A stretch of DNA of 15,256 bases from Kiloniellales bacterium (lineage in GTDB: Bacteria > Pseudomonadota > Alphaproteobacteria > Kiloniellales > JAKSDN01), in contig JAKSDN010000161.1 of NCBI GenBank assembly GCA_022360075.1, forward strand, positions 1 to 15,256. Reading direction: 5' to 3'. The notes beneath the pieces were generated by a model. That model was given only the letters and a program-made list of their open reading frames with translations. It made no database searches and was not told the origin of the DNA. This document shows, piece by piece, positions 6,812 to 14,092 of the stretch (position 1 is the first letter of the stretch; every line of letters starts with the position of its first letter). The position numbers were made by a program, and so were the translations under genes.

Positions 6812-8122
6812 TCAGACCACCTTGCGGATCTCGCCCAGGAAGCTGTCGACCTCCTGGCGCAACGTCTCGGCCCGTCCCGATAGCTCGCCGGAGGCCTCGA
6901 GCACCTGCTCGGCGGCGTTGCCGGTCTCGCCGGCGGCGGCGGTGACCGCCTGGGTCGTGCCGGCGACCTCGTTGGTGCCGGCCGAGGCCTGGGCGACGCT
7001 GCCGGCGATCTCCTGGCTGGCCGCGCTCTGCTCCTCCACGGCCGCCGCGATCGCGCCGGCGATCTCGTTGACCTCCTTGATGGTCTTCGCCACGCCCTCG
7101 ACGCTCGACACGGCCTCCTGGGTCGCCCCCTGGATCGTCGCGACCTGCATGGAGATCTCGTCGGTCGCCTTTGCCGTCTGGCTGGCGAGCTGCTTGACCT
7201 CGGAGGCGACGACGGCGAAGCCCTTGCCGGCCTCCCCGGCTCGCGCCGCCTCGATCGTCGCGTTCAGCGCCAGCAGATTGGTCTGATCGGCGATCTCGGT
7301 GATCAGGGTCACGACCTTGCCGATGCGCTCACCCGCCTGTTCCAGGCCGCCGATCTTCTCCTGCGCATTGCCCATCTCCTCGACCGCGTGGCGGGTGATC
7401 GAGCTCGAGCGCGCGACCTGGCTGCCGATCTCGCCGATCGAGCTCGACAATTCCTCGGCCGCCGAAGCGACCGTCTGGACGTTGACCGACGCTTCCTCGG
7501 CCGCCGCCGCCAGGCTCGCCGCCTGCTCGCTCGTCTGATTGGCCGTGGTCTCCATGCTCCCGGCGGTCGAGCTGAGCTCGGTGGCCGCGCTGGCCACACC
7601 CTCGACGACACCCTGGACCTTGCCCTCGAAGCGATCGGCGACGCCTTCGAACTCTGCGACCTTCGCGGCGATGCTGCCGGTCGCGGCGTTGATGGTCCGC
7701 GCGCCGGTCAGGAAGCTACCCTGCATGCCGGTCTCGACGATGCGGCGGAAGTACTGGTTGCGGCTGACGTACTGCATCGAGGCCGCCGACTCGCGGACGT
7801 AGGCGTCGCAGCGGTCGATCAGCTCATTGATCAGCCAGAGCATCTCGCCCAGGCTGCCGCCTTCGCGAATGCCGATGATCCGTGCCTCGAAATCGCCCTG
7901 GGCCACCGCCTGGCAGACTGCCATGCCGCGCTGCATGGAACGCTCGACATCGCGCTGAAATCTCAAAGCCCCCGCCAGGAACCCAAGCGCCAGGCCGCCG
8001 AACAGCAGGCCTCCGATCAGCGCGAGGTCGAGCAGGGCCACGGCGCCGATCAGCGCGGCCAGGCTCGCGCCCGCGCCGTAAAGGCAGAGGCGCAGCCTAG
8101 AGAGAGAAGACGAACTGGTCAT
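6812..8122 (-). CDS. Membrane-anchored methyl-accepting chemotaxis protein (CetA-like)
   Basis: Chemoreceptor signalling protein of 436 residues. The N-terminus holds one hydrophobic hairpin (about 12-52) with hardly any periplasmic loop, as in Aer, so it has no external ligand domain. A HAMP-like linker follows (about 53-115, with QGDFEARI), then a segment around [20 protein letters not shown] long coiled-coil signalling domain ends the protein. Its tip, [20 protein letters not shown] (275-294), is the CheA/CheW-binding hairpin. There is no C-terminal NWETF-type tether for CheR. The start is taken at 8122 ([10 protein letters not shown]). Upstream in-frame sequence up to 8329 lies inside the PAS gene and reads as out-of-frame Arg/Ser-rich translation. 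It overlaps the end of that gene by 26 nt, so translation is probably coupled and the two products likely act as one receptor. Confidence 0.9.
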   Translation of the reverse strand: MTSSSSLSRLRLCLYGAGASLAALIGAVALLDLALIGGLLFGGLALGFLAGALRFQRDVERSMQRGMAVCQAVAQGDFEARIIGIREGGSLGEMLWLINELIDRCDAYVRESAASMQYVSRNQYFRRIVETGMQGSFLTGARTINAATGSIAAKVAEFEGVADRFEGKVQGVVEGVASAATELSSTAGSMETTANQTSEQAASLAAAAEEASVNVQTVASAAEELSSSIGEIGSQVARSSSITRHAVEEMGNAQEKIGGLEQAGERIGKVVTLITEIADQTNLLALNATIEAARAGEAGKGFAVVASEVKQLASQTAKATDEISMQVATIQGATQEAVSSVEGVAKTIKEVNEIAGAIAAAVEEQSAASQEIAGSVAQASAGTNEVAGTTQAVTAAAGETGNAAEQVLEASGELSGRAETLRQEVDSFLGEIRKVV

Positions 8123-8678
8123 AGCCGATCCCCCTTTCCTCGAGCAGCCCCACGAGGTGCGTAAAGGAGCGCTCCAAGCCCTTCTTGCGATCGCCATGCT
8201 TCCGCTCCTCGGCCAGCAGGTCCCGGTAGAGCGGCTCGATAACCTCCTGCAAGATTCGCGGCTCCGCCGTCCGCCGGTTGGAGTGATAGCCCAGGACTTC
8301 GCCGCCCGGCGCCAGGCTGGGCGTGACATGGGCGAAGACCCAGTAGTGGTCGCCGAGCCGGGTCATGTTCTTCACGTACGCGAAGATCTCCTTCTTCTCC
8401 TGCAAGGTGTCCCACAGGAGCTTGAATACGCAGCGCGGCATGTCGGGATGCCGGATGATGCTGTGCGGCGCGCCCAGCAGCTCGGCCTCGTCGAACTCCG
8501 CGATCCGCATGAAGACGCGGTTGACGTAGGTGATCCGGCCGGTCAGGTCGGTCTTGCTGACGATGATCTCGTCGTCGCCGAAGCGGCGCTCGACCCCGGT
8601 CGGCTCGATCTGGCCAGCGAGCTTACGCTGCTTCGGTGCTTTGCCCGCGCGCGGCGCGCGCGGCTCGAGGATCTTCAT
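8097..8678 (-). CDS. Aer-like PAS sensor protein (CetB-like)
   Basis: Soluble protein of 193 residues with one PAS domain (about 35-135) closely resembling the N-terminal FAD-binding PAS of E. coli Aer. Shared landmarks are [16 protein letters not shown] (Asn53, Aer Asn34), IIRHPDMP (Arg76/His77/Asp79, Aer Arg57/His58/Asp60), LLWDTL (Trp89, Aer Trp70) and GDHYWV. The following [11 protein letters not shown] matches the Aer linker region. The Trp at Aer position 79 is Ile98 here. There is no membrane segment or signalling domain; those are in the MCP encoded by the overlapping next gene. Inferred role: redox or oxygen sensing for energy taxis, with FAD as the likely cofactor. ATG at 8678 is the only good in-frame start; the upstream A/G-rich GGGCGAAGAAA is a weak ribosome binding site. 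A basic N-terminal stretch (residues 7-19) has no known role. Confidence 0.88.
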   Translation of the reverse strand: MKILEPRAPRAGKAPKQRKLAGQIEPTGVERRFGDDEIIVSKTDLTGRITYVNRVFMRIAEFDEAELLGAPHSIIRHPDMPRCVFKLLWDTLQEKKEIFAYVKNMTRLGDHYWVFAHVTPSLAPGGEVLGYHSNRRTAEPRILQEVIEPLYRDLLAEERKHGDRKKGLERSFTHLVGLLEERGIGYDQFVFSL

Positions 8679-8762
8679 TTTCTTCGCCCACTCTAGACAT
8701 AGAGACTATGAAAAGCAGGCAGTAGCTCTCACTTATCCATTTCGATAATGCGCCATGAAGAC

Positions 8763-8796
8763 TTGACACTTGGTTAAGAGGTCTGCGGCGTTGACA
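8763..8796 (+). promoter_or_regulatory. Candidate -35 elements upstream of msrB
   Basis: Two perfect TTGACA hexamers lie at 8763-8768 and 8791-8796, within the divergent space between the PAS gene and msrB. The second would put a start site about 25 bases before the msrB ATG. Neither has a good TATAAT at 16-18 bp, though -10 elements are often weak in alphaproteobacteria. The support is the -35 hexamers alone. Confidence 0.25.
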
Positions 8797-8850
8797 AGGG
8801 GGCCAGTCCGACCGAGATCTCCTAAGCAAGACACAGCGGGAAGCCGAGCC

Positions 8851-9261
8851 ATGACCGAGAAAACCGTCAAATCCGAAGCGGAATGGATGAAGCAGCTCAC
8901 GCCCGAGCAATTTCGCGTGACCCGCCAAGCCGGAACCGAGCCTCCGTTCAGGAACGCCTATCACGACTGCAAGCAGACCGGCACCTATCACTGTGTCTGC
9001 TGTGGCGCCCCGCTCTTCTCCTCCGAGACCAAGTACGATTCGGGGACCGGCTGGCCCTCCTTCTACGCGCCGGTCGAAGCCTCGGCGGTGGCCACGGAAG
9101 AGGATCGCAGCCTCTGGATGACCCGCACGGAAGTGCTTTGCGCGCGCTGCGATGCCCACCTGGGCCACGTGTTCCCAGACGGGCCGGCGCCGACCGGGCA
9201 GCGCTACTGCATGAACTCGGCCGCCCTGAAGCTGCAGCCACAGGGCTCGGACGAAGGCTAG
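8851..9261 (+). CDS. msrB: Peptide-methionine (R)-S-oxide reductase MsrB
   Basis: Cytosolic repair enzyme of 136 residues that reduces methionine-R-sulfoxide in proteins. The catalytic cysteine is Cys120 in RYCMNSAAL. The structural zinc is held by two CxxC pairs: Cys48/Cys51 (HCVCCG) and Cys97/Cys100 (LCARC). The signatures SGTGWPSF and [16 protein letters not shown] are intact. The resolving Cys of E. coli MsrB (SGCGWPSF) is Thr66 here, so recycling must use another cysteine (Cys40 or Cys50 are candidates) or direct reduction. ATG at 8851 is chosen over an upstream in-frame TTG at 8770, because GGGAAG at 8838-8843 is well spaced and family similarity begins just after this Met. It appears monocistronic, divergent from the PAS/MCP pair. 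Confidence 0.95.
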   Translation: MTEKTVKSEAEWMKQLTPEQFRVTRQAGTEPPFRNAYHDCKQTGTYHCVCCGAPLFSSETKYDSGTGWPSFYAPVEASAVATEEDRSLWMTRTEVLCARCDAHLGHVFPDGPAPTGQRYCMNSAALKLQPQGSDEG

Positions 9262-9595
9262 GCAGGGCCCGCATCGCAGCGCGGCTAGGCAGCTCAATCT
9301 CCAGTCCGGCCGGAAGGCAGGACCCGGCGGACAGGCGCCCAGCGACCAAGCCGGGGCCGGCCGAACGCGCCCTCCGCGGGCTCTTCCGGCGGCGCCCTTT
9401 TCCCGAGCCAAGGCCCTTGCCCCGTTGAAAAAGCCTGGCCTCGTCCGCATCTTTAACCTCAAGTCCTACAAGACCTAAATCGGGGGGTGGGTCTCCGATC
9501 GCGCCGCGCGCTGGACCAGGGCAAGACAGCCGCGACCGCCGGAGCGAATTCTGAACGGCTACCGGGCCTGACGGCGCGAGACGGGACGTTCGAGT
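9262..9595. other. Intergenic stretch after msrB
   Basis: This stretch and the short ORF region after it leave about 460 bp without a confident gene between msrB and the exchanger. I see one imperfect stem, GCGCC (9367-9371) with GGCGC (9391-9395) and inner CCG/CGG pairing, followed by CCTTTT ending at 9401, which could end msrB transcription. Open frames here have no recognisable domains. Confidence 0.4.
9367..9401 (+). terminator. Possible imperfect terminator downstream of msrB
   Basis: An interrupted stem (GCGCC/GGCGC plus CCG/CGG around a ten-base loop) is followed by CCTTTT. The stem has an asymmetric bulge and the T-run is short, so this is a weak call. Confidence 0.3.
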
Positions 9596-9727
9596 ATGGT
9601 GGATGACTTTGCCGGGGTCGACCCCGGCCGAACAGGGCCGGGTCGGCGTCCCTGCTTTATGGTACGTTCCGCGAGGGTGGACGGGCCGTCGGCGTACTCG
9701 CGTACAGAACGACAGGCGCGGCCTTGA
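9596..9727 (+). CDS. Possible 43-codon leader ORF before the exchanger gene
   Basis: ATG at 9596 opens a frame of 43 codons (starting MVDDFAGVDPGR) that ends at a TGA at 9725-9727, overlapping the TTG start of the exchanger gene as TTGA. The product is Arg/Gly/Pro-rich with no recognised domain or hydrophobic segment. The ORF contains an 18-bp perfect palindrome. The overlap would suit translational coupling to a gene with a weak non-ATG start, but a chance ORF in high-GC DNA is equally possible. Confidence 0.25.
   Translation: MVDDFAGVDPGRTGPGRRPCFMVRSARVDGPSAYSRTERQARP
9611..9628. repeat. 18-bp perfect palindrome
   Basis: GCCGGGGTCGACCCCGGC reads the same on both strands. It lies 96 bp before the exchanger start and could be an operator or RNA stem. 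There is no T-run after it, so it is not a standard terminator. Confidence 0.5.
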
Positions 9728-10707
9728 TCCTAGTCGCGGGCCTCGAGACGGCGGGCGGCCTCGGCCTACTGCTGTTCGGCGGCGAGTTGCTGCTGCGCGG
9801 CGCCGTCGCCCTGGCCCGGCGATTCGGTCTCTCGAAATTGCTGATCGGGCTCACGGTGGTCGCCGCGGCGACCTCCATGCCCGAGTTGGTGGTCGTGGTG
9901 GCGACCGGTGTAGAAGGCGTGCCGGACGTCGGCGTCGGCAACGTCGTCGGCTCGAACATCGCCAACGTGCTGCTGATCCTCGGCGTCGGCGCCATCTTCT
10001 TTCCTGTTTTGACACGGCCGAGCGATGTCCTGCGCGATGGCTTCGCCGTCTTCGTGGCGAGCGCCCTTTTCGTCGTCTTCGCCCTGGCCGGCCAGCTCGT
10101 CTGGTGGCACGGCCTGATCATGCTGAGCCTGCTGATCGGCTACATCGGCTTCAGCTACGGCCAGGAGCGCCGGCGCAACGGCCGCGCGGAAGGCGAGAGC
10201 CTGGGCCAGGAGGACGAAGAGGTCGGCGTGCCGACGAGCTGCCTGGCCGCTCTGCTCTTCCTCGCCCTGGGCGTGGCCGGCCTCGTGGTCGGCTCCGACC
10301 TGCTGGTCGACGGCGCCGTGACCATCGCCCACGCGGCGGGCGTCTCCGACGCGGTGATCGGCCTGACCCTGGTCGCCGTCGGGACCTCCCTGCCGGAACT
10401 GGCCACGGCCATCGTCGCCGGCCTGCGCCATCACACCGAGGTCGCGCTCGGCAACGTGCTCGGATCCAACCTGTTCAACATCCTCGCCGTGCTCTCGGCC
10501 CTGACCTTCACGCTGCCCTTCGAGGTGGCCGCCGAGCTGATGCAGGTGGACATCTGGATCATGCTCGGCGTCAGCGTCATCCTGCTCCCGGTGATGGCGA
10601 CCGGCTGGCGCATCGGCAGGCTGGAAGGCGCGAGCTTCCTCACCCTTTACGCCTGCTACATCGCCTGGCAGTTCCACCGCATGCCCGAGGTCGCCATGGC
10701 GGGCTAA
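9724..10707 (+). CDS. Calcium/sodium antiporter (YrbG/CaxA family)
   Basis: Inner-membrane cation exchanger of 327 residues in the Ca2+:cation antiporter superfamily, close in length to E. coli YrbG. It shows the two inverted alpha-repeats that form the ion site. Repeat 1 has ATSMPEL (49-55, Glu54) and GNVVGSNIANV (72-82). Repeat 2 has GTSLPEL (220-226, Glu225) and GNVLGSNLFNI (243-253). About ten hydrophobic segments are present. The two halves are joined by an acidic cytoplasmic loop (EGESLGQEDEEV, 156-167), a possible cation-sensing segment. The start is TTG at 9724: no ATG or GTG lies in frame for at least 65 bases upstream, and the N-terminus then matches relatives. No strong Shine-Dalgarno is seen. 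An SDR gene follows after 49 bp and may be co-transcribed. The transported ion is assigned by family only. Confidence 0.9.
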   Translation: MILVAGLETAGGLGLLLFGGELLLRGAVALARRFGLSKLLIGLTVVAAATSMPELVVVVATGVEGVPDVGVGNVVGSNIANVLLILGVGAIFFPVLTRPSDVLRDGFAVFVASALFVVFALAGQLVWWHGLIMLSLLIGYIGFSYGQERRRNGRAEGESLGQEDEEVGVPTSCLAALLFLALGVAGLVVGSDLLVDGAVTIAHAAGVSDAVIGLTLVAVGTSLPELATAIVAGLRHHTEVALGNVLGSNLFNILAVLSALTFTLPFEVAAELMQVDIWIMLGVSVILLPVMATGWRIGRLEGASFLTLYACYIAWQFHRMPEVAMAG

Positions 10708-10756
10708 GCTCTCGAACCCAACCTACAGCTCCGACAGAAGAACCCTCCCTGCGCCC

Positions 10757-11548
10757 ATGACGTCCTCCGCGCCCCGCCACCCGGACAGCTATCCCACCGC
10801 CGCATTGGTCACCGGCGCCGGTCGCCGAATCGGGCGCGCGATCGCCCTCGGTCTCGCGCGCGACGGCTGGGCGGTCGCGGCGCACTATCGCGCGGCCGGA
10901 GCCGAGGCCGAGAGCCTGGTCGCCGAGATCGAGGCGGATGGCGGCCGGGCCGTCGCGCTGCAAGCCGATCTCGCCGAGGAGGCAGAGGTGGCGACACTGC
11001 TGCCGCGCGCGGTGGAGGCGCTCGGCCCTCTGGGTTGCCTGGTCAACAACGCCTCGACCTTCGAGCTCGACAAGGCCGAGAGCGTCACGCGCGAGAGCTG
11101 GGACTTCCACATGGAACCAAACCTGCGCGCGCCCTTCGTTCTGTCGCAAGCCTTCGCGCGCGCGCTTCCCGAGGATCAAGGCGGGGTCATCGTCAACCTG
11201 ATCGATCAGCGGGTCTGGAACCTGACCCCTTTCTTCGTCAGCTACACGCTCTCCAAGGCGGGGCTCTGGACTCTGACCCAAAGCCTCGCCCTGGCGCTGG
11301 CGCCGCGCATCCGGGTCAACGCGATCGGCCCCGGCCCCTGCCTGCCGAGTCCGCGCCAGAGCCAGGCGCAGTTCGAGCGTCAATGCGCGGCGATGCCGCT
11401 CGGCCGCGGCACCACGCCCGAGGAGGTCGCCGCCGCCGTGCGCTTCCTGATCGAGGCCAAGGCCGTGACCGGGCAGATGATCGCCCTGGACGGCGGCCAG
11501 CATCTCGGCTGGGCACAGGCTTCGAACCGCGACCTGATGCGCGAGTGA
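10757..11548 (+). CDS. Pteridine-reductase-like short-chain dehydrogenase
   Basis: NADPH-dependent SDR of 263 residues. The cofactor motif is TGAGRRIG (19-26); its RR/R variant is typical of pteridine reductases (PTR1, FolM) and signals NADPH. NNAS is at 97-100. The active-site dyad is Tyr163/Lys167 (YTLSK). Where most SDRs have the catalytic Ser, this protein has Asp150 (NLIDQR), as PTR1 does with Asp181. RVNAIGPGP and the C-terminal VTGQMIALDGG complete the fold. The likely reaction is reduction of dihydropterin or dihydrofolate-type substrates, as in dihydromonapterin reductase FolM; substrate identity is inference. The ATG at 10757 follows the exchanger by 49 bp. The stop overlaps a GTG that opens an 11-codon frame (see findings), perhaps a lost downstream folate gene. 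Confidence 0.85.
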   Translation: MTSSAPRHPDSYPTAALVTGAGRRIGRAIALGLARDGWAVAAHYRAAGAEAESLVAEIEADGGRAVALQADLAEEAEVATLLPRAVEALGPLGCLVNNASTFELDKAESVTRESWDFHMEPNLRAPFVLSQAFARALPEDQGGVIVNLIDQRVWNLTPFFVSYTLSKAGLWTLTQSLALALAPRIRVNAIGPGPCLPSPRQSQAQFERQCAAMPLGRGTTPEEVAAAVRFLIEAKAVTGQMIALDGGQHLGWAQASNRDLMRE

Positions 11549-11711
11549 GTGACAAGGCCGATCTCTTTAGGTATGGTTAACCCCTTGCCATCGTGAGACT
11601 TCTAGCCCCCGGACCAGGCTTCGCGAAGTCAGTTTTGCACAGCAGCAGAAGGGCCCTGTAGCGCCGACGCCATAAGGCCTCGGATTCCTTATTGTAACAG
11701 AATTTTTACGC

Positions 11712-11737
11712 TTGACTTAGAATTTTTCATTTATAAA
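11712..11737 (+). promoter_or_regulatory. Candidate sigma-70-type promoter for uvrC
   Basis: TTGACT (11712-11717) and TATAAA (11732-11737) are both good hexamers, but the spacer is only 14 bp, shorter than the usual 16-18. It lies in the AT-rich core, about 195 bases before the uvrC start. Confidence 0.35.
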
Positions 11738-11754
11738 CAGATAGTTATAAGAAC

Positions 11755-11771
11755 TGCCTAAAATATAGGCA
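11755..11771. repeat. Operator-like inverted repeat
   Basis: TGCCTA (11755-11760) and TAGGCA (11766-11771) flank a five-base AAATA centre. The symmetry and position, just downstream of the candidate promoter, suit a dimeric repressor site; no regulator can be named. Confidence 0.4.
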
Positions 11772-11833
11772 ATCTAAACGAATCGTAAGGTTTGTCCCGG
11801 CTCCATGCCTCGGGAAGGCACATAGCCACAGAG

Positions 11834-11855
11834 TTATCCACAGGTTTCGTGGATA
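11834..11855 (+). promoter_or_regulatory. DnaA-box 9-mer with inverted partner
   Basis: TTATCCACA at 11834-11842 matches the DnaA box consensus TTATNCACA exactly. Its inner TATCCAC (11835-11841) is repeated in inverse orientation as GTGGATA (11849-11855) after seven bases, giving a degenerate second box. It lies about 90 bases before uvrC. A single box can occur by chance; the adjoining AT-rich DNA makes it more notable. Confidence 0.45.
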
Positions 11856-11931
11856 TCGCCCGGCGGGTCGGCAGCGCCTGCGATGGCTGCCTGACGTTGA
11901 CCCTCCCGGGCCTTCTTGTGACATTGCGGCC

Positions 11932-13971
11932 ATGGCGAGAGCACGAGGAACAAGGCGTCCGGACGACCCCTCGGCCGGCGGCAAGCGCTCGGCCATGGCG
12001 CCGGAAGAGGACCCCGGCAGCGAGCCCTTGCCCGACCAGCCGGAGACCGGCGACGCCAACCTTCTGCATGGCATCCGGGTGATCACCGAGGCGGTGCGCA
12101 CGCTGCCCGCGGGGCCGGGCGTCTACCGCATGCTCAATCGCCGCGGCGACGCGCTCTACGTCGGCAAGGCGCGCAGCCTGAAGAAGCGGGTCACCAGCTA
12201 CACCCAGTTGGTCAAGCTGCCACGGCGGCTGCAGCGCATGGTCGCCGAGACCGAGAAGCTCGAGGTCGTGGTCACCCACACCGAGGTCGAGGCGCTGCTG
12301 CTCGAGAGCAACCTGATCAAGCGCATGATGCCGCGCTACAACGTGCTGCTGCGCGACGACAAGTCTTTTCCCTACATCTTGCTGACCGCCGGCCACGACT
12401 TCGCCCGCATCGTCAAGCACCGCGGCGCCCATACCCGCGAGGGCGAGTACTTCGGTCCCTTCGCCTCGGCCGGTGCGGTCAACCGCACGATCACGGCGCT
12501 CGAGAAGGCCTTTCTGCTCCGCTCCTGCTCCGACGCCGTCTTCTCGAGCCGGACGCGGCCCTGCCTGATGTACCAGATCAAGCGCTGCTCGGCGCCTTGC
12601 GTCGATCGCATCGCCAAGGCCGACTACGAGACCCTGGTGCAACAGGCGACCGAATTCCTGACCGGCCGCTCGCACGACATCCAGGGTGAGCTCGGCGAGG
12701 CCATGCAGGCCGCTTCCGAGCGGCTCGACTTCGAGGCCGCCGCGGTTTACCGCGACCGCCTGCGCGCGCTCGCCCACATCCAGTCGCATCAGGACATCAA
12801 CGTCGCCGAGCTCGACGACGCCGACGTCATCGCCGCGCATCAGGAGGCCGGCCAGACCTGCGTCCAGGTCTTTTTCTTCCGCGCCGGCCGTAACTACGGC
12901 AACCGGGCCTATTTCCCCTCGCACGATAAGAAGCTCGGCCTGGCCGAGGTGCTCTCGGCCTTCGTCGCCCAGTTCTACGACAACAAGCCGGCGCCCCGGC
13001 TGATCCTCCTCAGCCACGCGCTCGAGGACCAGGCGCTGATCGCCGAGGCCTTCGCCCTGCGCGCCGGCCACAAGATCGAGCTGCTGCAGCCCAAGCGCGG
13101 CGGCAAGCGCAAGCTGATCGAGCAGGCCCTGACCAACGCGCGCGAGGCCCTGGCCCGGCGCCTGTCGGAGAGCAGCAGCCAGCGCCGCCTTCTCGAGCAG
13201 CTCGCCGAGACCTTCGGCCTCGACGGCGCGCCGGAGCGCATCGAGGTCTACGACAACAGCCACATCCAGGGCAGCAACCCCTACGGCGCCATGATCGTCT
13301 CAGGGCCCGAGGGCTTCGTGAAGAACGCCTACCGCAAGTTCCGCATCAAGGGCACGGCCAATGCCAACGGCCCGGCGCCGCAGGAGGCGGCAGCGACGTC
13401 AGGCCTGGCCGAGGCGCCGAGTCCCTACAGCGCTGGCGACGACTACGCCATGATGCGCGAGGTCATGGAGCGGCGCTTCTCGCGCGCCCTCAAGGAGGAC
13501 CCCGAGCGCGACGGCGGCCAGTGGCCGGACCTGGTCCTGCTCGACGGCGGCCGCGGGCAGCTCAACGCCGCCCGCGCCGTGCTCGCCGAGCTCGGCCTCG
13601 AGGACCTGCCGATCGCCGCCATCGCCAAGGGCCCGGAGCGCAACGCCGGTCGCGAGCGCATCTTCCTGCCCGAGCAGGAGGCGCTGCTGCTGCCGCCGAG
13701 CCACCCGCTGCTCTATTTCCTCCAGCGCCTGCGCGACGAGGCCCACCGCTTCGTCATCGACAGCCACCGCAAGGGCCGCAGCAAGGCGCGGCTGCGTTCC
13801 CAGCTCGACGAGATTCCCGGGATCGGCGCCAAGCGCAAGAAAACCCTGCTGCACCACTTCGGCTCGGCCGGCGCCGTGGCCCGGGCCGGGCTCGCCGATC
13901 TGGAGGCCGTCGAAGGGATCAGCACGACCGTCGCCCGCAAGATCTACGATCATTTCCACGACGGCCGCTGA
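11932..13971 (+). CDS. uvrC: Excinuclease ABC subunit C (UvrC)
   Basis: Nucleotide-excision-repair nuclease of 679 residues that makes both incisions around UvrB-bound lesions. Domain order: GIY-YIG nuclease (about 57-140, with GVYRM and [14 protein letters not shown]), a cysteine region with Cys199, Cys211, Cys219 and Cys223 at the same 12/8/4 spacing as the Fe-S cysteines of E. coli UvrC, a UVR UvrB-binding helix pair (about 250-284), an RNase H-like nuclease with Asp441 (YDNSH), GDDYAMM (503-504), Asp538 (LLDGGRGQL) and His605, and a C-terminal tandem HhH (about 625-675). It exceeds E. coli UvrC (610) through an N-terminal acidic/Pro-rich extension and about 23 extra residues at 476-500. 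Starts at 11932 and 11995 are both possible; neither has a clear ribosome site. Similarity to the family begins only around residue 45. Confidence 0.96.
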   Translation: MARARGTRRPDDPSAGGKRSAMAPEEDPGSEPLPDQPETGDANLLHGIRVITEAVRTLPAGPGVYRMLNRRGDALYVGKARSLKKRVTSYTQLVKLPRRLQRMVAETEKLEVVVTHTEVEALLLESNLIKRMMPRYNVLLRDDKSFPYILLTAGHDFARIVKHRGAHTREGEYFGPFASAGAVNRTITALEKAFLLRSCSDAVFSSRTRPCLMYQIKRCSAPCVDRIAKADYETLVQQATEFLTGRSHDIQGELGEAMQAASERLDFEAAAVYRDRLRALAHIQSHQDINVAELDDADVIAAHQEAGQTCVQVFFFRAGRNYGNRAYFPSHDKKLGLAEVLSAFVAQFYDNKPAPRLILLSHALEDQALIAEAFALRAGHKIELLQPKRGGKRKLIEQALTNAREALARRLSESSSQRRLLEQLAETFGLDGAPERIEVYDNSHIQGSNPYGAMIVSGPEGFVKNAYRKFRIKGTANANGPAPQEAAATSGLAEAPSPYSAGDDYAMMREVMERRFSRALKEDPERDGGQWPDLVLLDGGRGQLNAARAVLAELGLEDLPIAAIAKGPERNAGRERIFLPEQEALLLPPSHPLLYFLQRLRDEAHRFVIDSHRKGRSKARLRSQLDEIPGIGAKRKKTLLHHFGSAGAVARAGLADLEAVEGISTTVARKIYDHFHDGR

Positions 13972-14015
13972 AGGCTAACGTACAGCCGTCAAGCTGTGCT
14001 ACGATCAATGGCCAG

Positions 14016-14046
14016 GGCTGCCTGAAGCGCAATTTAGGCAGCCTTT
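14016..14046 (+). terminator. Possible terminator or attenuator between uvrC and pgsA
   Basis: GGCTGCCT (14016-14023) pairs perfectly with AGGCAGCC (14036-14043) across a 12-base loop, followed by TTT. The T-run is short, so read-through into pgsA, 47 bases on, is plausible. Confidence 0.4.
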
Positions 14047-14092
14047 GGATTGCCAGCGATACAACCCCTAAACGATCGGTGCGAGCCTCACC

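Larger units (their letters stand above)
11549..11931. other. AT-rich gene-free region before uvrC
   Basis: This 383-bp stretch has no gene I can support. Its core, about 11690-11785, contrasts sharply with the surroundings: positions 11701-11760 have 15 G or C out of 60 bases. It holds TTGACT (11712-11717), a 17-bp operator-like inverted repeat at 11755-11771, and a perfect DnaA-box 9-mer at 11834-11842. It probably carries the uvrC promoter; a replication or DnaA-controlled role is possible. Confidence 0.6.

Noticed and set aside
11600..11931. SOS (LexA) box controlling uvrC
   Set aside because: I searched for the alphaproteobacterial GTTC-N7-GTTC motif and its complement and found no match with correct spacing.
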